DNA of 64,000 nucleotides from Synechococcus sp. RSCCF101 (lineage in GTDB: Bacteria; Cyanobacteriota; Cyanobacteriia; PCC-6307; Cyanobiaceae). Positions within the stretch are counted from its first letter, which is position 1. Each line of letters begins with the position of its first letter. The stretch is taken from contig NZ_CP035632.1 of assembly GCF_008807075.1 (NCBI RefSeq), positions 1,302,001 through 1,366,000 on the forward strand. Direction: 5' to 3'. This document shows positions 15,102-24,301 of this stretch, in pieces. Made by a program: the position numbers and the translations under genes. Below the pieces are notes generated by a model. It ran no database searches. It was not told the DNA's origin and worked only from the letters and a program-made list of their open reading frames with translations.

Positions 15102-16619
15102 TCACCAGACATTTTCGATCACATTCATGGCCTGGATGTAGGCGGGGGGATCCGAAACCAGGTCGCTGTCTTCAAGGAAGCTCTCATTCTCAATCGCATT
15201 GCGGGCCACATCAGCAATCACCACGTTGGCCACAAGCTCCAGAGCTCCTGGAAGCTCGAGATTCTGGAGGGCTTCCGCATATTTCCTTCCGTGTGACGGG
15301 CGCACCGATTCCTGGCAGTAATTGCTGAGCTCGCGGCTTTCCGTCATCACCGAGAACGCCACGTCCTTGGTGGACGGCCTGCCGTAGAACGACATGTAGA
15401 GGAGATTGATCATCGAGGCGTCGTGAACCTGGATCTGGTACTTGCGCACGATCTGGGGCCAGTAGCGCAGAGCCTTGAGACCCTCCAGGCCTCCCTTGCT
15501 GAGTCCGGCGCTCTCGCACCAGTTCTCCAGCTCCTCGATCCCCTGGGGGCAGCGCTGCAGCTCCCGCATGCGTTCGGCCAGGATCTGACCGGCCTGGAAG
15601 TTGCGGGTCGGGCTTCCTGTGACGGGCATCATCATGCTGCCGCGCAGATCAGCCACCATGGCCGTGAGCTGGGCGAAGGTGTGGTCCCGGACCTTCTCCA
15701 TGTCACCGCCCCGGCTGAGGGCCGCTTCAATGCGCTGGACGCCGTAGCCCAGTTCGGTGAGCGCAATCGGCTGGCGGTTGTAGAGACGCTGCCGGTCGCG
15801 GCGCATCATCGACACGCTGGCGGCCTGGTCCATGCACTGATCCAGCAGCAGGGTGAGCAGCGTCGGCAGCACCCCGGGGTTGTCGCGATGGAACGTGTAG
15901 CCGAAGCCGGCGAAGATCGACGACATGTTCTTCGCCGCCTTGATGTACTGAGCCTCGACGTTGTGAATTCCCGGTGAAACCTGGATGTTGGGCGAGAGCT
16001 TGTCCAGCATCCGGGCACCGAACAGAGCGGTCAGTGCATTGGGATGGCAGAAGTTCGCCGTGAAGCTGTCGACCGGGTTGCGCAGGGCACCGTGACGGTG
16101 AAAGCCGGAGAAGAAGCCCAGGTTGGGCTCCTTCTCGCACAGCACGTAGGACTCGTTGTTGATGAAATCGTGACTGAACGAGCCGGCGAGGCAGGCCAGC
16201 AGCACCTGCTCACGGTCCATGTCGCGGCGCAGCTCACAGGCGAGACGGAGATCCTCCTCGATGTGATTGCTGTTGGCGCTGAGGATCACCATCTCGCAGG
16301 TGGCGATCAGATGCTCCAGCGTGTTGAGCACGCGCACCCCGTCCTCGTCGTGGGTGGCCATCCGCTCCATCGTGGCCACGTGATCGGGGTCCATCCCCTC
16401 GATCGCCTGCCCGCCGAACGCCCCCAGCAGCGTGCGCCCGGGCCGGGGTGCCAGCACCAGGCGCGAGCCATCGGTCTGCATGGCGCAGTTGTAGGCCAGC
16501 GAGCCGGGGTAGAGGCCGACGCTGTAGAAGCCCACCCGTCCCTGTTCGAGCGCCCGGATGCGGCGTTTGACCGCACCTTGGTCCAGAGAGTGATCGAAGA
16601 AGCCGTTCTTCATACCCAA
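15102..16619 (-). CDS. Conserved protein of unknown function, 505 residues
   Basis: Soluble protein with typical coding character over its full length. The N-terminal third alternates hydrophobic strands and helices (VGFYSVGLYPGSLAYNCAMQ, LEHLIATCEMVILSANSNHI, LACLAGSFSHD), faintly like a Rossmann-type dehydrogenase, but I see no clear GxGxxG nucleotide-binding motif. The rest is helical, with HPNALTALFGARMLDKLSP and FHRHGALRNPVDSF as distinctive stretches. No transmembrane segment is seen. It is divergently transcribed from the Coa1-like gene. I cannot assign a function. Confidence 0.8.
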   Translation of the reverse strand: MGMKNGFFDHSLDQGAVKRRIRALEQGRVGFYSVGLYPGSLAYNCAMQTDGSRLVLAPRPGRTLLGAFGGQAIEGMDPDHVATMERMATHDEDGVRVLNTLEHLIATCEMVILSANSNHIEEDLRLACELRRDMDREQVLLACLAGSFSHDFINNESYVLCEKEPNLGFFSGFHRHGALRNPVDSFTANFCHPNALTALFGARMLDKLSPNIQVSPGIHNVEAQYIKAAKNMSSIFAGFGYTFHRDNPGVLPTLLTLLLDQCMDQAASVSMMRRDRQRLYNRQPIALTELGYGVQRIEAALSRGGDMEKVRDHTFAQLTAMVADLRGSMMMPVTGSPTRNFQAGQILAERMRELQRCPQGIEELENWCESAGLSKGGLEGLKALRYWPQIVRKYQIQVHDASMINLLYMSFYGRPSTKDVAFSVMTESRELSNYCQESVRPSHGRKYAEALQNLELPGALELVANVVIADVARNAIENESFLEDSDLVSDPPAYIQAMNVIENVW

Positions 16620-16712
16620 CAGATTGAACAGCTGATGATGCGGAAGCTGGTCTCCCTGCCGCGGCAGCTCCCCTCATCGGAGCCCACACTAGACGCCCTG
16701 ATCCGGCGCCCC

Positions 16713-17144
16713 ATGGGAACCCTGCGCACGGTGCTGGTCCTGGTGGCCGGCCTGATCCTGGCCGGGGTTGCGCTGACCGGCGGAATCCTGCTGCTGGTGG
16801 TCCATTTGGTGCAGACCAGCGGACCGTCCAGACAGGCCCTGGAGGCCCTGCGCGAGAACCCTCAGGCCGTGCGGCAGCTGGGAGAGCCGGTCCGCAGGGG
16901 CTGGTGGTTCACCGGCCAGGTGCGCCGCAACGGCGACGCCGGCATGGCTCGTCTGACTCTGCCGGTGGAGGGAAGCCGGGCCTCCGGCAGGCTGCGGATC
17001 GACGCCCGGCGCGAGAAGGGGAGCTGGTGCTTCCTGCAGCTGGAGCTGCGGGCCGGCGCTGGAGCGGAGCTGGACCTGCTGCCGGCCGAAGCGGCTCCGG
17101 CCTGCCGGGAGGGGCTCCCCGGCTCGGGCGGACCGGTCATCTGA
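16713..17144 (+). CDS. Coa1/Tim21-like membrane protein (cytochrome oxidase assembly factor 1 family)
   Basis: 143 residues. A single N-terminal transmembrane helix (LVLVAGLILAGVALTGGILL) is followed by a small alpha/beta domain: GWWFTGQVRRNGDAGMARLT, then LPVEGSRASGRLRIDARRE and GSWCFLQLELR. This layout matches bacterial Coa1-domain proteins. In mitochondria Coa1 assists oxidase assembly; the bacterial role is not established. ATG 16635 is an in-frame alternative start, but 16713 places the helix close to the N-terminus. Confidence 0.6.
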   Translation: MGTLRTVLVLVAGLILAGVALTGGILLLVVHLVQTSGPSRQALEALRENPQAVRQLGEPVRRGWWFTGQVRRNGDAGMARLTLPVEGSRASGRLRIDARREKGSWCFLQLELRAGAGAELDLLPAEAAPACREGLPGSGGPVI

Positions 17145-17163
17145 ACGATCCACCCACGGCCCT

Positions 17164-18741
17164 TCAGCTCTGCCCGGTCCCCTTCAGCCAGGCCCGCAGC
17201 TGCTCGCCGGCCACCTCGCGGCCGCCGAGACCGAAGGCCACCGCCGCAGCCACGGCGATCGAACCCAGGGTGAGCCCGAAGGCGAGGGTGACGATGGTGG
17301 TAGCCACACCGATCTGCTGCAGCGCCATCGCGCCGCTGAAGGTCAGGATGGCCACGCGGGCGATCTGGGCCAGCAGCTGGGCCTGATGGGTGCCGGAGCT
17401 CCGGATCAGCTGGGCGGCGAGGTTGGCCAGATAGAGGCCCACCGCAAACACCAGCAGACCGGAGAGGATCTGGCCGAACAGCAGCAGAAGGCCGCTGATG
17501 ATCTCCGTCAGCGCCGGCAGATCCAGCACGTTCGACGCGGCGACCGCGGCGAAGAGCACCACCGCACCGAGGGCCAGCACCCCGATGATCTCCGAGGGGG
17601 TCCGGCGGCTGGTGGCGGCAGAACCGTTCTCCGCTGCGGCTGGGGCCGCCGCCGCGGCATCGGCAGCCTCGACGACACCGAGCCACTGCACCACGCGATC
17701 GAAGCCGATGCCGCTGAGCAGACGCGTGACCAGCTGGCCGATGAAGCGGCCGATCACCACACCCGCTCCGAGGATCACAGCGGCGGTGAAGATCTGGGGC
17801 AGGGCATTGAGGGTGCGCTCCAGCATCGCCACGGCCGGGCCGGCGATGGCGGGCATCTCCAGGGCATCCAGAGCGGCGGTGGCGGCCGGGATCAGGATCA
17901 GAACGAACACCACGGTGCCGCTGAGCGCCGAGACCGACTGGCCGGGCTGGGCGGGATCGAGGCCGAACTCCTGGCCCACCTTGTCCACACCGGTGGCGCT
18001 GAGCAGGTTGCTCACCAGCAGCCGCACGGTGCGGGCGATGAACCAGCCCACCGCGCCGATCGCCACGGCCTTGGCGATGCGCGGCAGCGCGGCCATGAAG
18101 TCGTTGACGAGGTTGAGCAGGGGCTGCAGCTGGCTGCCGAGATTCAGGGCATTGAGCACCAGCGGCAGGAAGAAGAGCAGAACCAGCCAGTAGAGAACGT
18201 TGGCCAGGGTCTCGCTCACCACCAGCCCAGGGGTGGCGTCGGCCGCGTCGGACTCGAACAGCTTGTCGTCGAGCTGGAACTGGCGGGTCACCCGCAGCAC
18301 GACCGTGCGCGCCAGGCTGGCCACGATCCAGCCGGCGGCCGCGAGCACCGCGGCGGCACCGAGCTGGGGCAGGAAGCCGAAGATCTGATTGAGGAACGCG
18401 TTGAGCGGTTCCGACGCCGCCGTGAGGTCCAGCCGGTTGAGGGCGGCGACCACGGCCAGGATCAGGATCACCCAGAAGGTGAGGGCCGCCAGGGTGCGGT
18501 CGAGCCGGAAGAGGGGTTCCCCCTTGCCGTCGGTCGGCACCACCGCGGAGGTGATCATCTCGTCGACGCGGGTGCGCCGCAGCAGGCTGCGCACCAGGCG
18601 CTGGGCCAGCCCGGCCACGATCCAGCCCACCAGCAGGATCAGCAGGGCGGAGATGAGATTGATCGTCTGGGGCAGAAGGGCGGGTTGCACCGGCAGTTCC
18701 ACAGCGGCAAGCGGTGGAGACCAGGGCGGCAGGTAGGCCAT
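17164..18741 (-). CDS. Mechanosensitive channel-related protein with conserved TM-helix repeats
   Basis: 525-residue integral membrane protein built of repeated units. Each unit has a hydrophobic helix followed by a charged amphipathic stretch, e.g. ISALLILLVGWIVAGLAQRL then VRSLLRRTRVDEMI, repeated around LAAAGWIVASLARTVVLRVT, GWFIARTVRLLVSNLLSATG and AVGLYLANLAAQLIRSSG. This is the conserved TM-helix repeat found in cyanobacterial MscS-related proteins. A Gly-rich C-terminal segment ends GLGGREVAGEQLRAWLKG. ATG 18741 (MAYLPPW) is preferred over 18774. It probably acts in osmotic or mechanical signalling; no beta-domain of classical MscS is obvious. Confidence 0.8.
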   Translation of the reverse strand: MAYLPPWSPPLAAVELPVQPALLPQTINLISALLILLVGWIVAGLAQRLVRSLLRRTRVDEMITSAVVPTDGKGEPLFRLDRTLAALTFWVILILAVVAALNRLDLTAASEPLNAFLNQIFGFLPQLGAAAVLAAAGWIVASLARTVVLRVTRQFQLDDKLFESDAADATPGLVVSETLANVLYWLVLLFFLPLVLNALNLGSQLQPLLNLVNDFMAALPRIAKAVAIGAVGWFIARTVRLLVSNLLSATGVDKVGQEFGLDPAQPGQSVSALSGTVVFVLILIPAATAALDALEMPAIAGPAVAMLERTLNALPQIFTAAVILGAGVVIGRFIGQLVTRLLSGIGFDRVVQWLGVVEAADAAAAAPAAAENGSAATSRRTPSEIIGVLALGAVVLFAAVAASNVLDLPALTEIISGLLLLFGQILSGLLVFAVGLYLANLAAQLIRSSGTHQAQLLAQIARVAILTFSGAMALQQIGVATTIVTLAFGLTLGSIAVAAAVAFGLGGREVAGEQLRAWLKGTGQS

Positions 18742-18848
18742 GGCAGAGGTTGGATGCGATCTGGGAGGGTGCACCCCGCTCTGGCGGAGCCACCACTCGA
18801 TTCACCCTGACCAGCCGCTGAGGGATGACCCGCAGCTGCAATCAAACC

Positions 18849-20000
18849 TCAAGAATTCCCGGGCTCCGAGAGGCTGTCGCGGAAGTCCTTCACCCGGACC
18901 GGCACGATGCGCAGGTGCAGATCCAGATCCCGGATCCCGAAGCGCAGCAGCGAGCGGAACAGCGCTTCATTGGTGCGGGCGAGCACGGCATCGCTGAGCA
19001 GTCCCTCGGGGGCATTGAGCACCAGATCGAGGCTGGCGGCGCGACCCGCCACATCGATGTTGATGTAGCGCACCTGCACCTGCCGCCAGGTGGCGGCGTC
19101 CTCAGCGGCGATGCGGGAGAGTTCGATGTCGATCCGCTTGGCCAGGATGAACTCCTGCAGGGCGAAGCTGAGCGGCCCGCTGATCACGGCCATCAGCGCC
19201 AGCCAGGCCATCAGCGGCTGCCAGGACCGGCGCCAGCTCCCGTAGGACTGGCTGAGGAAGGTGAGCGAACCGGCAACGGTGATGCCGATCAGGTTGGCCA
19301 GGAAGAGAAGAAAGGCCCCCTGGGAGACATCGAGATTGAGGCCGCTGACCACGTCCTGACCGAAGCTCGCCCCCACCTCGGGACCGAGCAGCAGGCCGAT
19401 TCCGGTCACGCACAGGGGTGGCACCAGGGCCACGGCGATGGCCACACCGGCGATGGAATTGGCGATGCGGGCGCGCGTGAGGGAGAAGGCCCCGGCCACG
19501 CCGGCGGCAACGGCGATCCCCAGATCAATGAGGTTGGGTGTGGCGCGGGCCAGGATCTCCGAGCCCACGATGGACACCGGCAGCAGCAGGGCGATCAGCA
19601 TCGCGGTGATCACCACCACCACCACCCCGAGCACCAGGGTCACCAGCGAGCGCTTCACCAGCCGTCCATCGCCGATGACGATGGCGAAGGCCATGCTGAG
19701 GATCGGATTCATCAGCGGGGCGACGATCATTGCCCCGATCACCACAGCCGCGCTGTCGGCCAGCAGCCCGAAGCTGGCGAGCATGGCCGAGGTCACCAGC
19801 AGCACGAAGAACCCGAAGGACGGCAGCGACGAGGCGATGCGGTCGCGATGCAGGTCCTTCCGATCGATCGGGCGCTCCAGATGCATGGCCCACTGACCGG
19901 TGAAGCGGTCGATCCATCGCTGCCAGACGGCCACAGCAGGCACACCATCCCCGCTCATCGTGCGCAGCCGGCGGAGCGGGCCCGACGCCTGCTTCATCAT
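18849..20000 (-). CDS. DUF389 family membrane protein
   Basis: About 383 residues with at least six hydrophobic segments in the middle. The DUF389 hallmark SAAVVIGAMIVAPLMNPIL is followed by SMAFAIVIGDGRL, then ARIANSIAGVAIAVALVPPL and CVTGIGLLLG. The C-terminal ~130 residues form a soluble domain. The frame is open to 20117, but upstream sequence overlaps the divergent gene starting at 20089, so ATG 20000 was taken. The biochemical role of the family is unknown. Confidence 0.82.
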   Translation of the reverse strand: MMKQASGPLRRLRTMSGDGVPAVAVWQRWIDRFTGQWAMHLERPIDRKDLHRDRIASSLPSFGFFVLLVTSAMLASFGLLADSAAVVIGAMIVAPLMNPILSMAFAIVIGDGRLVKRSLVTLVLGVVVVVITAMLIALLLPVSIVGSEILARATPNLIDLGIAVAAGVAGAFSLTRARIANSIAGVAIAVALVPPLCVTGIGLLLGPEVGASFGQDVVSGLNLDVSQGAFLLFLANLIGITVAGSLTFLSQSYGSWRRSWQPLMAWLALMAVISGPLSFALQEFILAKRIDIELSRIAAEDAATWRQVQVRYINIDVAGRAASLDLVLNAPEGLLSDAVLARTNEALFRSLLRFGIRDLDLHLRIVPVRVKDFRDSLSEPGNS

Positions 20001-20088
20001 TTCGTATCGGATCGGCACTTTTCCTAACGGGTGTTCCGGCACCATCCGGACGCGGCTAAGCCGGGGCCAGCGAGACACAACCCCGTCC

Positions 20089-20715
20089 ATGGCCCTCACT
20101 GCCATCGAATGTCCCAATGGGGTCTGTCACAGCCACCACGGCGGCCACGCCGTGCGCCGGGCCGTCATGCAGCGCAACCTCTCCAGCCATGGACGCCACT
20201 GGTGCGAGCGTCTGGCGGAGCGGATCTATGAAATCTCCGTGGAGACCTTCTCCGAGCAGGTCCTGCCGACCCTGAACGCCCCGGGCTGGCAGCGGCGCCA
20301 CCTCGACTGGGAGTTCAAGCTCAGCCGCGACAGCGCACGGGTGGAGGGGGATGCCACGGCACCGGGAGAGCCGGATCAGACCCTGGTGGACGGCATGATC
20401 AATGCCACCGAGAGCTTCCTTCGCAGCCCGGAGGTGCACCACCTCTTCGTGCAGGAGCTGGTGGAGGGCACCTACGCCACCGTGAACGCCGATCCCCTGA
20501 GGGCCCGGGCCCTGCGGGAGCTGGTGGACAACGAGCTGCTGGCGATGGTGCAGGAGATCCGCGAGGACCTGCTCGATCGGGTCGCCGGCCGGCTGCTGGA
20601 GCGTGCCGATGGCGATTTTGAGCGGGCCCGAACGGCTGTCTCCGGCAGCCTGAACGAGCTTGAGGGCCTGCTGCGGGATCACGCCGAGGCCAACGGCTCC
20701 GGCGAGGGCCACTGA
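20089..20715 (+). CDS. Hypothetical protein with His-rich N-terminus, beside the Ni-SOD genes
   Basis: 208 residues, soluble. The N-terminus MALTAIECPNGVCHSHHGGH contains two Cys and five His within 25 residues, a possible metal-binding patch. The rest is strongly helical and acidic (FVQELVEGTYATVNADPLRA, REDLLDRVAGRLLERADGDF). ATG 20089 was chosen over the upstream open frame, which overlaps the DUF389 leader. It is convergent with sodX. No family is recognised; metal binding is inferred from composition only. Confidence 0.7.
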   Translation: MALTAIECPNGVCHSHHGGHAVRRAVMQRNLSSHGRHWCERLAERIYEISVETFSEQVLPTLNAPGWQRRHLDWEFKLSRDSARVEGDATAPGEPDQTLVDGMINATESFLRSPEVHHLFVQELVEGTYATVNADPLRARALRELVDNELLAMVQEIREDLLDRVAGRLLERADGDFERARTAVSGSLNELEGLLRDHAEANGSGEGH

Positions 20716-20721
20716 CCAGCG

Positions 20722-21132
20722 TCAGCTCCCCGGCGGGCGCCCGGCCCGGAGCGCCCGCCGGGGAAGCACCGCCTCCACCACTCCCTGCAGCGCAGCCGCG
20801 GACACCAGCCCGAACTGGCGGCTGTCCCGGCTGGCGCTTGCATTGTCACCGCGCACATCCAGCGCCGCCCCGCATACGGACCGCACCCGTTTCACCAGAC
20901 GGGTGCCGGGCTCGAGCGGATGCTGCAGCACCACGATTGCGCCCACCAGCGGCTCCAGATCGCGCCGCTCTGAGCTCGGGACCGGTGACCAACGCCTGAC
21001 GATCACCCGATCGCCGTCGGCAAGGGCCGGCAGCATGGAATCCCCCTCCACACGGCACTGATCGCGCCGCCCGATCAGAACAGAAAGCAGATGCCCGGTT
21101 CCGGCGCGGGGAGGGGTGCCGGAGCCGGGCAT
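20722..21132 (-). CDS. sodX: Nickel superoxide dismutase maturation protease (SodX), S26 family
   Basis: 136-residue serine peptidase related to signal peptidase I that removes the N-terminal propeptide of Ni-SOD. The catalytic Ser lies in RVEGDSMLPALADGDRVIV and the general-base Lys in GTRLVKRVRSVCG. The typical GDN motif is in VRGDNASASRDSRQFG. It lacks a long transmembrane anchor. It lies 16 bases downstream of sodN on the same strand, the standard sodN-sodX order. Its last codons overlap a strong hairpin. Confidence 0.9.
   Translation of the reverse strand: MPGSGTPPRAGTGHLLSVLIGRRDQCRVEGDSMLPALADGDRVIVRRWSPVPSSERRDLEPLVGAIVVLQHPLEPGTRLVKRVRSVCGAALDVRGDNASASRDSRQFGLVSAAALQGVVEAVLPRRALRAGRPPGS
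20728..20763. terminator. Perfect 13-bp inverted repeat at the sodX/20089-gene convergence
   Basis: CCCCGGCGGGCGC (20728-20740) and GCGCCCGCCGGGG (20751-20763) form a perfect GC stem with a 10-base loop. It sits inside the 3' end of sodX and just past the convergent gene. Its position suits a bidirectional terminator, but no T-tract follows on either side. Confidence 0.45.
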
Positions 21133-21148
21133 GGGGTTCAGGAGGGCC

Positions 21149-21622
21149 TCAGCTGGCGGTGACCCAGGCGTCGGAACGACCCTTGCTGGTCCAGAACATG
21201 GTGTGGATGGCCTCCACGGCTTTCATCAGCTCCTCGGCCTTGGCCTGATCGATGCTGACCTTGCAGGCACTGCAGAGTTTGGCGGCCTTCCAGAAGGTGT
21301 CGTGCAGGTCGGGGAAGGTGGCGAGGTGCTCGGGCTTGAAGTAGTCGGTCCAGAGGATCAGGAGCTCCTTCTTCGTGAGCTGGGCCTGCTCCTCCTTCAC
21401 CGCCACGAAACGGGAGAAGGTGTTGTTGTAGGTGGCCCAGGCTGCGGCATCGGCCCCGTCCGGCGGGGTCATGGCCAGGAGCTTCTTGGTCATCGAGAGC
21501 ACGGCTTCGGCGGCCACGCGGGCCGAGGCCGGGTCATACACGCCGCAGGGGCCATCGCAGTGGGCCTGCACCGGAGCGGCGGGACGACGGCGAAGGATGG
21601 CGGAGAGTGCCGAACGCAACAT
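21149..21622 (-). CDS. sodN: Nickel superoxide dismutase
   Basis: Dismutates superoxide using a Ni(II)/Ni(III) centre. The nickel hook HCDGPCGVYDP starts at residue 21, so processing after PVQA would expose His1 with Cys2 and Cys6 as ligands. Leader of 20 residues and mature chain of about 137 residues match the family. The four-helix bundle part includes LSMTKKLLAM and LTKKELLILWTDYFKPEHL. Its protease gene sodX follows directly. Ni-SOD replaces iron or manganese enzymes in many picocyanobacteria. Confidence 0.97.
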   Translation of the reverse strand: MLRSALSAILRRRPAAPVQAHCDGPCGVYDPASARVAAEAVLSMTKKLLAMTPPDGADAAAWATYNNTFSRFVAVKEEQAQLTKKELLILWTDYFKPEHLATFPDLHDTFWKAAKLCSACKVSIDQAKAEELMKAVEAIHTMFWTSKGRSDAWVTAS

Positions 21623-21685
21623 CAGCGGGGGAGAAGCAAATCCTTCTGAAACCCTACCCGCGTGGCCAACACGGCCGGGACGCGT

Positions 21686-22132
21686 TCAGGGCTGGACCTC
21701 AAGCAGTTCCACCTCGAAGATCAGGGTGGCGTTCGGCGGGATGACGCGGCCAGCACCCCGTTCCCCGTAGGCCAGATCCGGGGGAATCACCAGACGGCGC
21801 TTGCCTCCGACCTTCATACCGGCCACGCCTTCGTCCCAGCCCTTGATCACGCGACCGGCACCGAGGGGGAAGCGGAAGGGGCCGCGCCCGTAGCTGCTGT
21901 CGAACTCACGGCCGTTCTCCAGGGTGCCGCGGTAGTTGACCGAGACGGTGGCGCCGCGAACGGCTTCCGCACCGCTGCCGGTCTCCAGGTCCGTGATCCG
22001 CAGGCCACTGGCTGTCATGCGTTCCTTGGCGGCGTCCATCGGTCCACCCAATGCATCGGCTGAGGCCATGATGAACAGGCGGGGGTTGGGATCGTCGGGA
22101 TCCAGCTCCATCGGAGCGCCCGCCAGGGACAC
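21686..22132 (-). CDS. FKBP-type peptidyl-prolyl isomerase (catalytic part, frameshifted from its signal peptide)
   Basis: Prolyl cis-trans isomerase. The FKBP domain is complete: [20 protein letters not shown], then [37 protein letters not shown] and [17 protein letters not shown]. In this frame translation can start only inside the linker (about MSLAGAP or MELDPDD), giving a protein without an export signal. The signal-anchor segment lies just upstream in another frame (22133-22290). One extra C in the six-C run opposite 22164-22169 would join the two frames smoothly, so this is either an assembly error or a genuine lesion. Confidence 0.85.
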   Translation of the reverse strand: MSLAGAPMELDPDDPNPRLFIMASADALGGPMDAAKERMTASGLRITDLETGSGAEAVRGATVSVNYRGTLENGREFDSSYGRGPFRFPLGAGRVIKGWDEGVAGMKVGGKRRLVIPPDLAYGERGAGRVIPPNATLIFEVELLEVQP

Positions 22133-22290
22133 TGCCGGAACCGCGGCCGCGGCGGGCTGCGAAGGGGGGCGGCCACCACAGCCTCAGCGGCCTGATCGGC
22201 CTGGACCACCGAAGGCGACACGAGCTGGCTGACCAGGGCCAGGGCGAGGCAGGCCACGCAGACGGCGGTGCTGATCAGGATGTCGCGCAT
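22133..22290 (-). pseudogene. Frameshifted signal-anchor segment of the FKBP gene
   Basis: ATG at 22290 opens MRDILISTAVCVACLALALV and continues [20 protein letters not shown], a typical signal or anchor followed by a linker. The frame then degenerates into Arg/Pro/Trp-rich translation. Restoring one base in the G6 run at 22164-22169 leads in frame into a Pro/Ala linker and the FKBP domain. The G6 run is the obvious site for the indel. Confidence 0.7.
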
Positions 22291-22344
22291 GAAGGCCGGT
22301 CGGGCGGAATTCGGTGCCCGGATTCTGCCAGCGGCGCCCGGCCC

Positions 22345-22713
22345 TCAGTCGGCTGTGCTCTCCGGTCCGGCAGCTGGCGCATCGCGTGGCTCCCGCCGCT
22401 GCTCGCGCGCCTGGCGTTCCAGCCGGTCGATCCTCCCCCGCAGCTCGTCCACCTCGCGCTGCCGGGCCAGGCCCAGGTCCTGGAGGAAATGATCGACATT
22501 GCGCTCAAGCGACCGACCCGCCTGCTGCTCGAGTTCCGGGTCCTGACCGCGCAGGGCCTTCATCACGTCATCCACCAGGGCGGAGGCCTGGACAGGGTCC
22601 AGACGGCCGCTCACGACCCAGGCCTGGGTCACCTCCCGCAGCCGGTCAGCCACCAGGGTGGTGGTGCCCAGCCCGCGCAGGAGAAGTTGCTGAAGGGGAT
22701 TGGCTTGCTCCAT
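22345..22713 (-). CDS. Phasin-like helical protein
   Basis: 122 residues, all helical. It opens MEQANPLQQLLLRGLGTTTL, then LREVTQAWVVSGRLDPVQAS, and a heptad-rich C-terminal part (ARQREVDELRGRIDRLERQA) predicted to be a coiled coil. This layout resembles the poly(hydroxyalkanoate) granule-associated or phasin family in cyanobacteria. No PHA synthase is in the window, so granule binding is uncertain. ATG 22713 gives the recognisable protein; the frame is open further upstream without homology. Confidence 0.65.
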   Translation of the reverse strand: MEQANPLQQLLLRGLGTTTLVADRLREVTQAWVVSGRLDPVQASALVDDVMKALRGQDPELEQQAGRSLERNVDHFLQDLGLARQREVDELRGRIDRLERQAREQRREPRDAPAAGPESTAD

Positions 22714-22783
22714 CGGTGGCGATGACCTGCCCCCACATTGACCCCTCCCTAGGGTCGGCGGCGATGACGGAGTGGCTGCATCG

Positions 22784-24301
22784 ATGCCGATCCGGGCTGC
22801 CATCGCCGGTCTGCTCGCCGGCCTGGCGCTGCCGCCGCAGGGGTGGCCCTGGCTGCTCTGGCCCTGCCTGGCCGTGCTCTGGCGGCTGTGCGCCGCGGCG
22901 CCCCGGCCCGCCCTGGCCGGCGCGCTCTGGGGAGGAACCGCGGTGCTGGTGAGCCACCGCTGGCTCCTGGCCCTGCACCCGCTCGACTGGCTGGGGATTC
23001 CCCTGCCCATCAGCCTGCCGCTGGTGGTGATGCTCTGGCTGTTCTGCGCGGCACTGGCCGCGCTGCTGGTGGGGGCCTGGGCCGCCCTGGCGGGGCGCCT
23101 CACTCCGATCACGGCGGACCGGGCCCTGCTGCTGGCCTGCCTCTGGGGTCTGGCGGAAGTGGTGCTGGCCCGGCTGCCCCTGTTCTGGCTCGGCCTGGGC
23201 TCCGTCGTCCTGCCCGGCGATCCGGCCCTGGCGGGGCTGGCGAGCGGGATCGGGGCGGGGGGTCTGGCCACCGTCCAGCTGATGCTGGGCTGGGGGCTGC
23301 ATCGCTGCTGGCCGGTGCGGAGCGGCCGGCCAAGACTGGAACCGTGGACAACAGCGGCCCGGCGGGGCCTGAGTCTTGCGGCAGTCGTGCTCGCGCTTCA
23401 CGGGCTGGGGGCTTGGGCACTGGTGGGCGCGACCCCGCCGCCGGCGCAGACGTTCAGGCCCGAGCCCGATCAGGCCTCCGTGGCCCTGCTGGCCTACCAG
23501 CCGGCGGTGCCGACACGGGAGAAGTTCGATCCCGGCCAGATCCGGCGGATGCGGCGCGGCCTGGAAGCGGCCCAGGCCGCGGCCCGGGCGATGGGTCTGG
23601 CCGGGGTGGTGGCGCCCGAGGGGATGCTGAGCGCGGGGGCCCTGCGGCCCGAACCCTGGGACGGCGAGCTGCTCAGCGGTGGATTCCGACGCACCGCCAC
23701 CGGACTGCGGAGCAGCCTGCTGCGTTTTGAGGATGGTCGAGCGCGCCCGGGATCGGCGCTGGACAAACACCGCCTGGTGCTGCTCGGGGAATGGGTCCCC
23801 CTGGCCCGCTGGTGGAGCTGGACGGGCCTGTCCGCTGTGGGCGGTGTGGAGCCCGGCGCCCCCTCGCGGCTGATGAGGCGCCCCGGAGCCGATCTCGGCC
23901 TGGCCATCTGTTACGAGATCAGCGACGGCGAGAGCCTGGCCGCCGCTGTGCGCCGGGGGGCCGGCTGGCTGCTGGCGATCGCGAATCTCGATCCCTACCC
24001 GGTGATGCTGCAGCAGCAGTTCCTCGCCCTGGCGCGGCTGCGGGCGATCGAGACCCGGCGTCCCGTGCTGCTGGCGGCCAACACCGGCCCCACCGCCTCA
24101 CTTGGGCCGGACGGAGCGATCGAGGCCCTGCTCACCGGCGGCCGTCCCGGCCTGCTGCCGGTGGAGCTGCAGCCCCGGAACGACAGAACGCTCTACGCGC
24201 GCTGGGGCTCGTGGCCGCTGCTGGCCCTGCTGGTGGCCTCGGGGCTGAGGGTGGCGTCCCGATCGATCAGTCCGCCTCCCAGCAGCAGATCACCCTCGTA
24301 G
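22784..24301 (+). CDS. lnt: Apolipoprotein N-acyltransferase
   Basis: Adds the third acyl chain to lipoproteins in the inner membrane. The N-terminal ~190 residues contain several hydrophobic segments. The C-terminal nitrilase-like domain carries the catalytic triad: Glu in GVVAPEGML, Lys in [16 protein letters not shown] and Cys in [12 protein letters not shown]. The length of 505 residues is normal. ATG 22784 (MPIRAA) is preferred over the in-frame GTG at 22772. The 3' end overlaps the convergent mnmA gene by about 109 bases. Confidence 0.88.
   Translation: MPIRAAIAGLLAGLALPPQGWPWLLWPCLAVLWRLCAAAPRPALAGALWGGTAVLVSHRWLLALHPLDWLGIPLPISLPLVVMLWLFCAALAALLVGAWAALAGRLTPITADRALLLACLWGLAEVVLARLPLFWLGLGSVVLPGDPALAGLASGIGAGGLATVQLMLGWGLHRCWPVRSGRPRLEPWTTAARRGLSLAAVVLALHGLGAWALVGATPPPAQTFRPEPDQASVALLAYQPAVPTREKFDPGQIRRMRRGLEAAQAAARAMGLAGVVAPEGMLSAGALRPEPWDGELLSGGFRRTATGLRSSLLRFEDGRARPGSALDKHRLVLLGEWVPLARWWSWTGLSAVGGVEPGAPSRLMRRPGADLGLAICYEISDGESLAAAVRRGAGWLLAIANLDPYPVMLQQQFLALARLRAIETRRPVLLAANTGPTASLGPDGAIEALLTGGRPGLLPVELQPRNDRTLYARWGSWPLLALLVASGLRVASRSISPPPSSRSPS

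Noticed and set aside
17386-18810. 474-residue plus-strand open frame opposite the TM-helix repeat gene
   Set aside because: The translation is His/Gln/Gly/Glu-rich without any fold pattern and is the exact antisense of a clear membrane protein. Such long antisense frames are expected in this GC-rich DNA.
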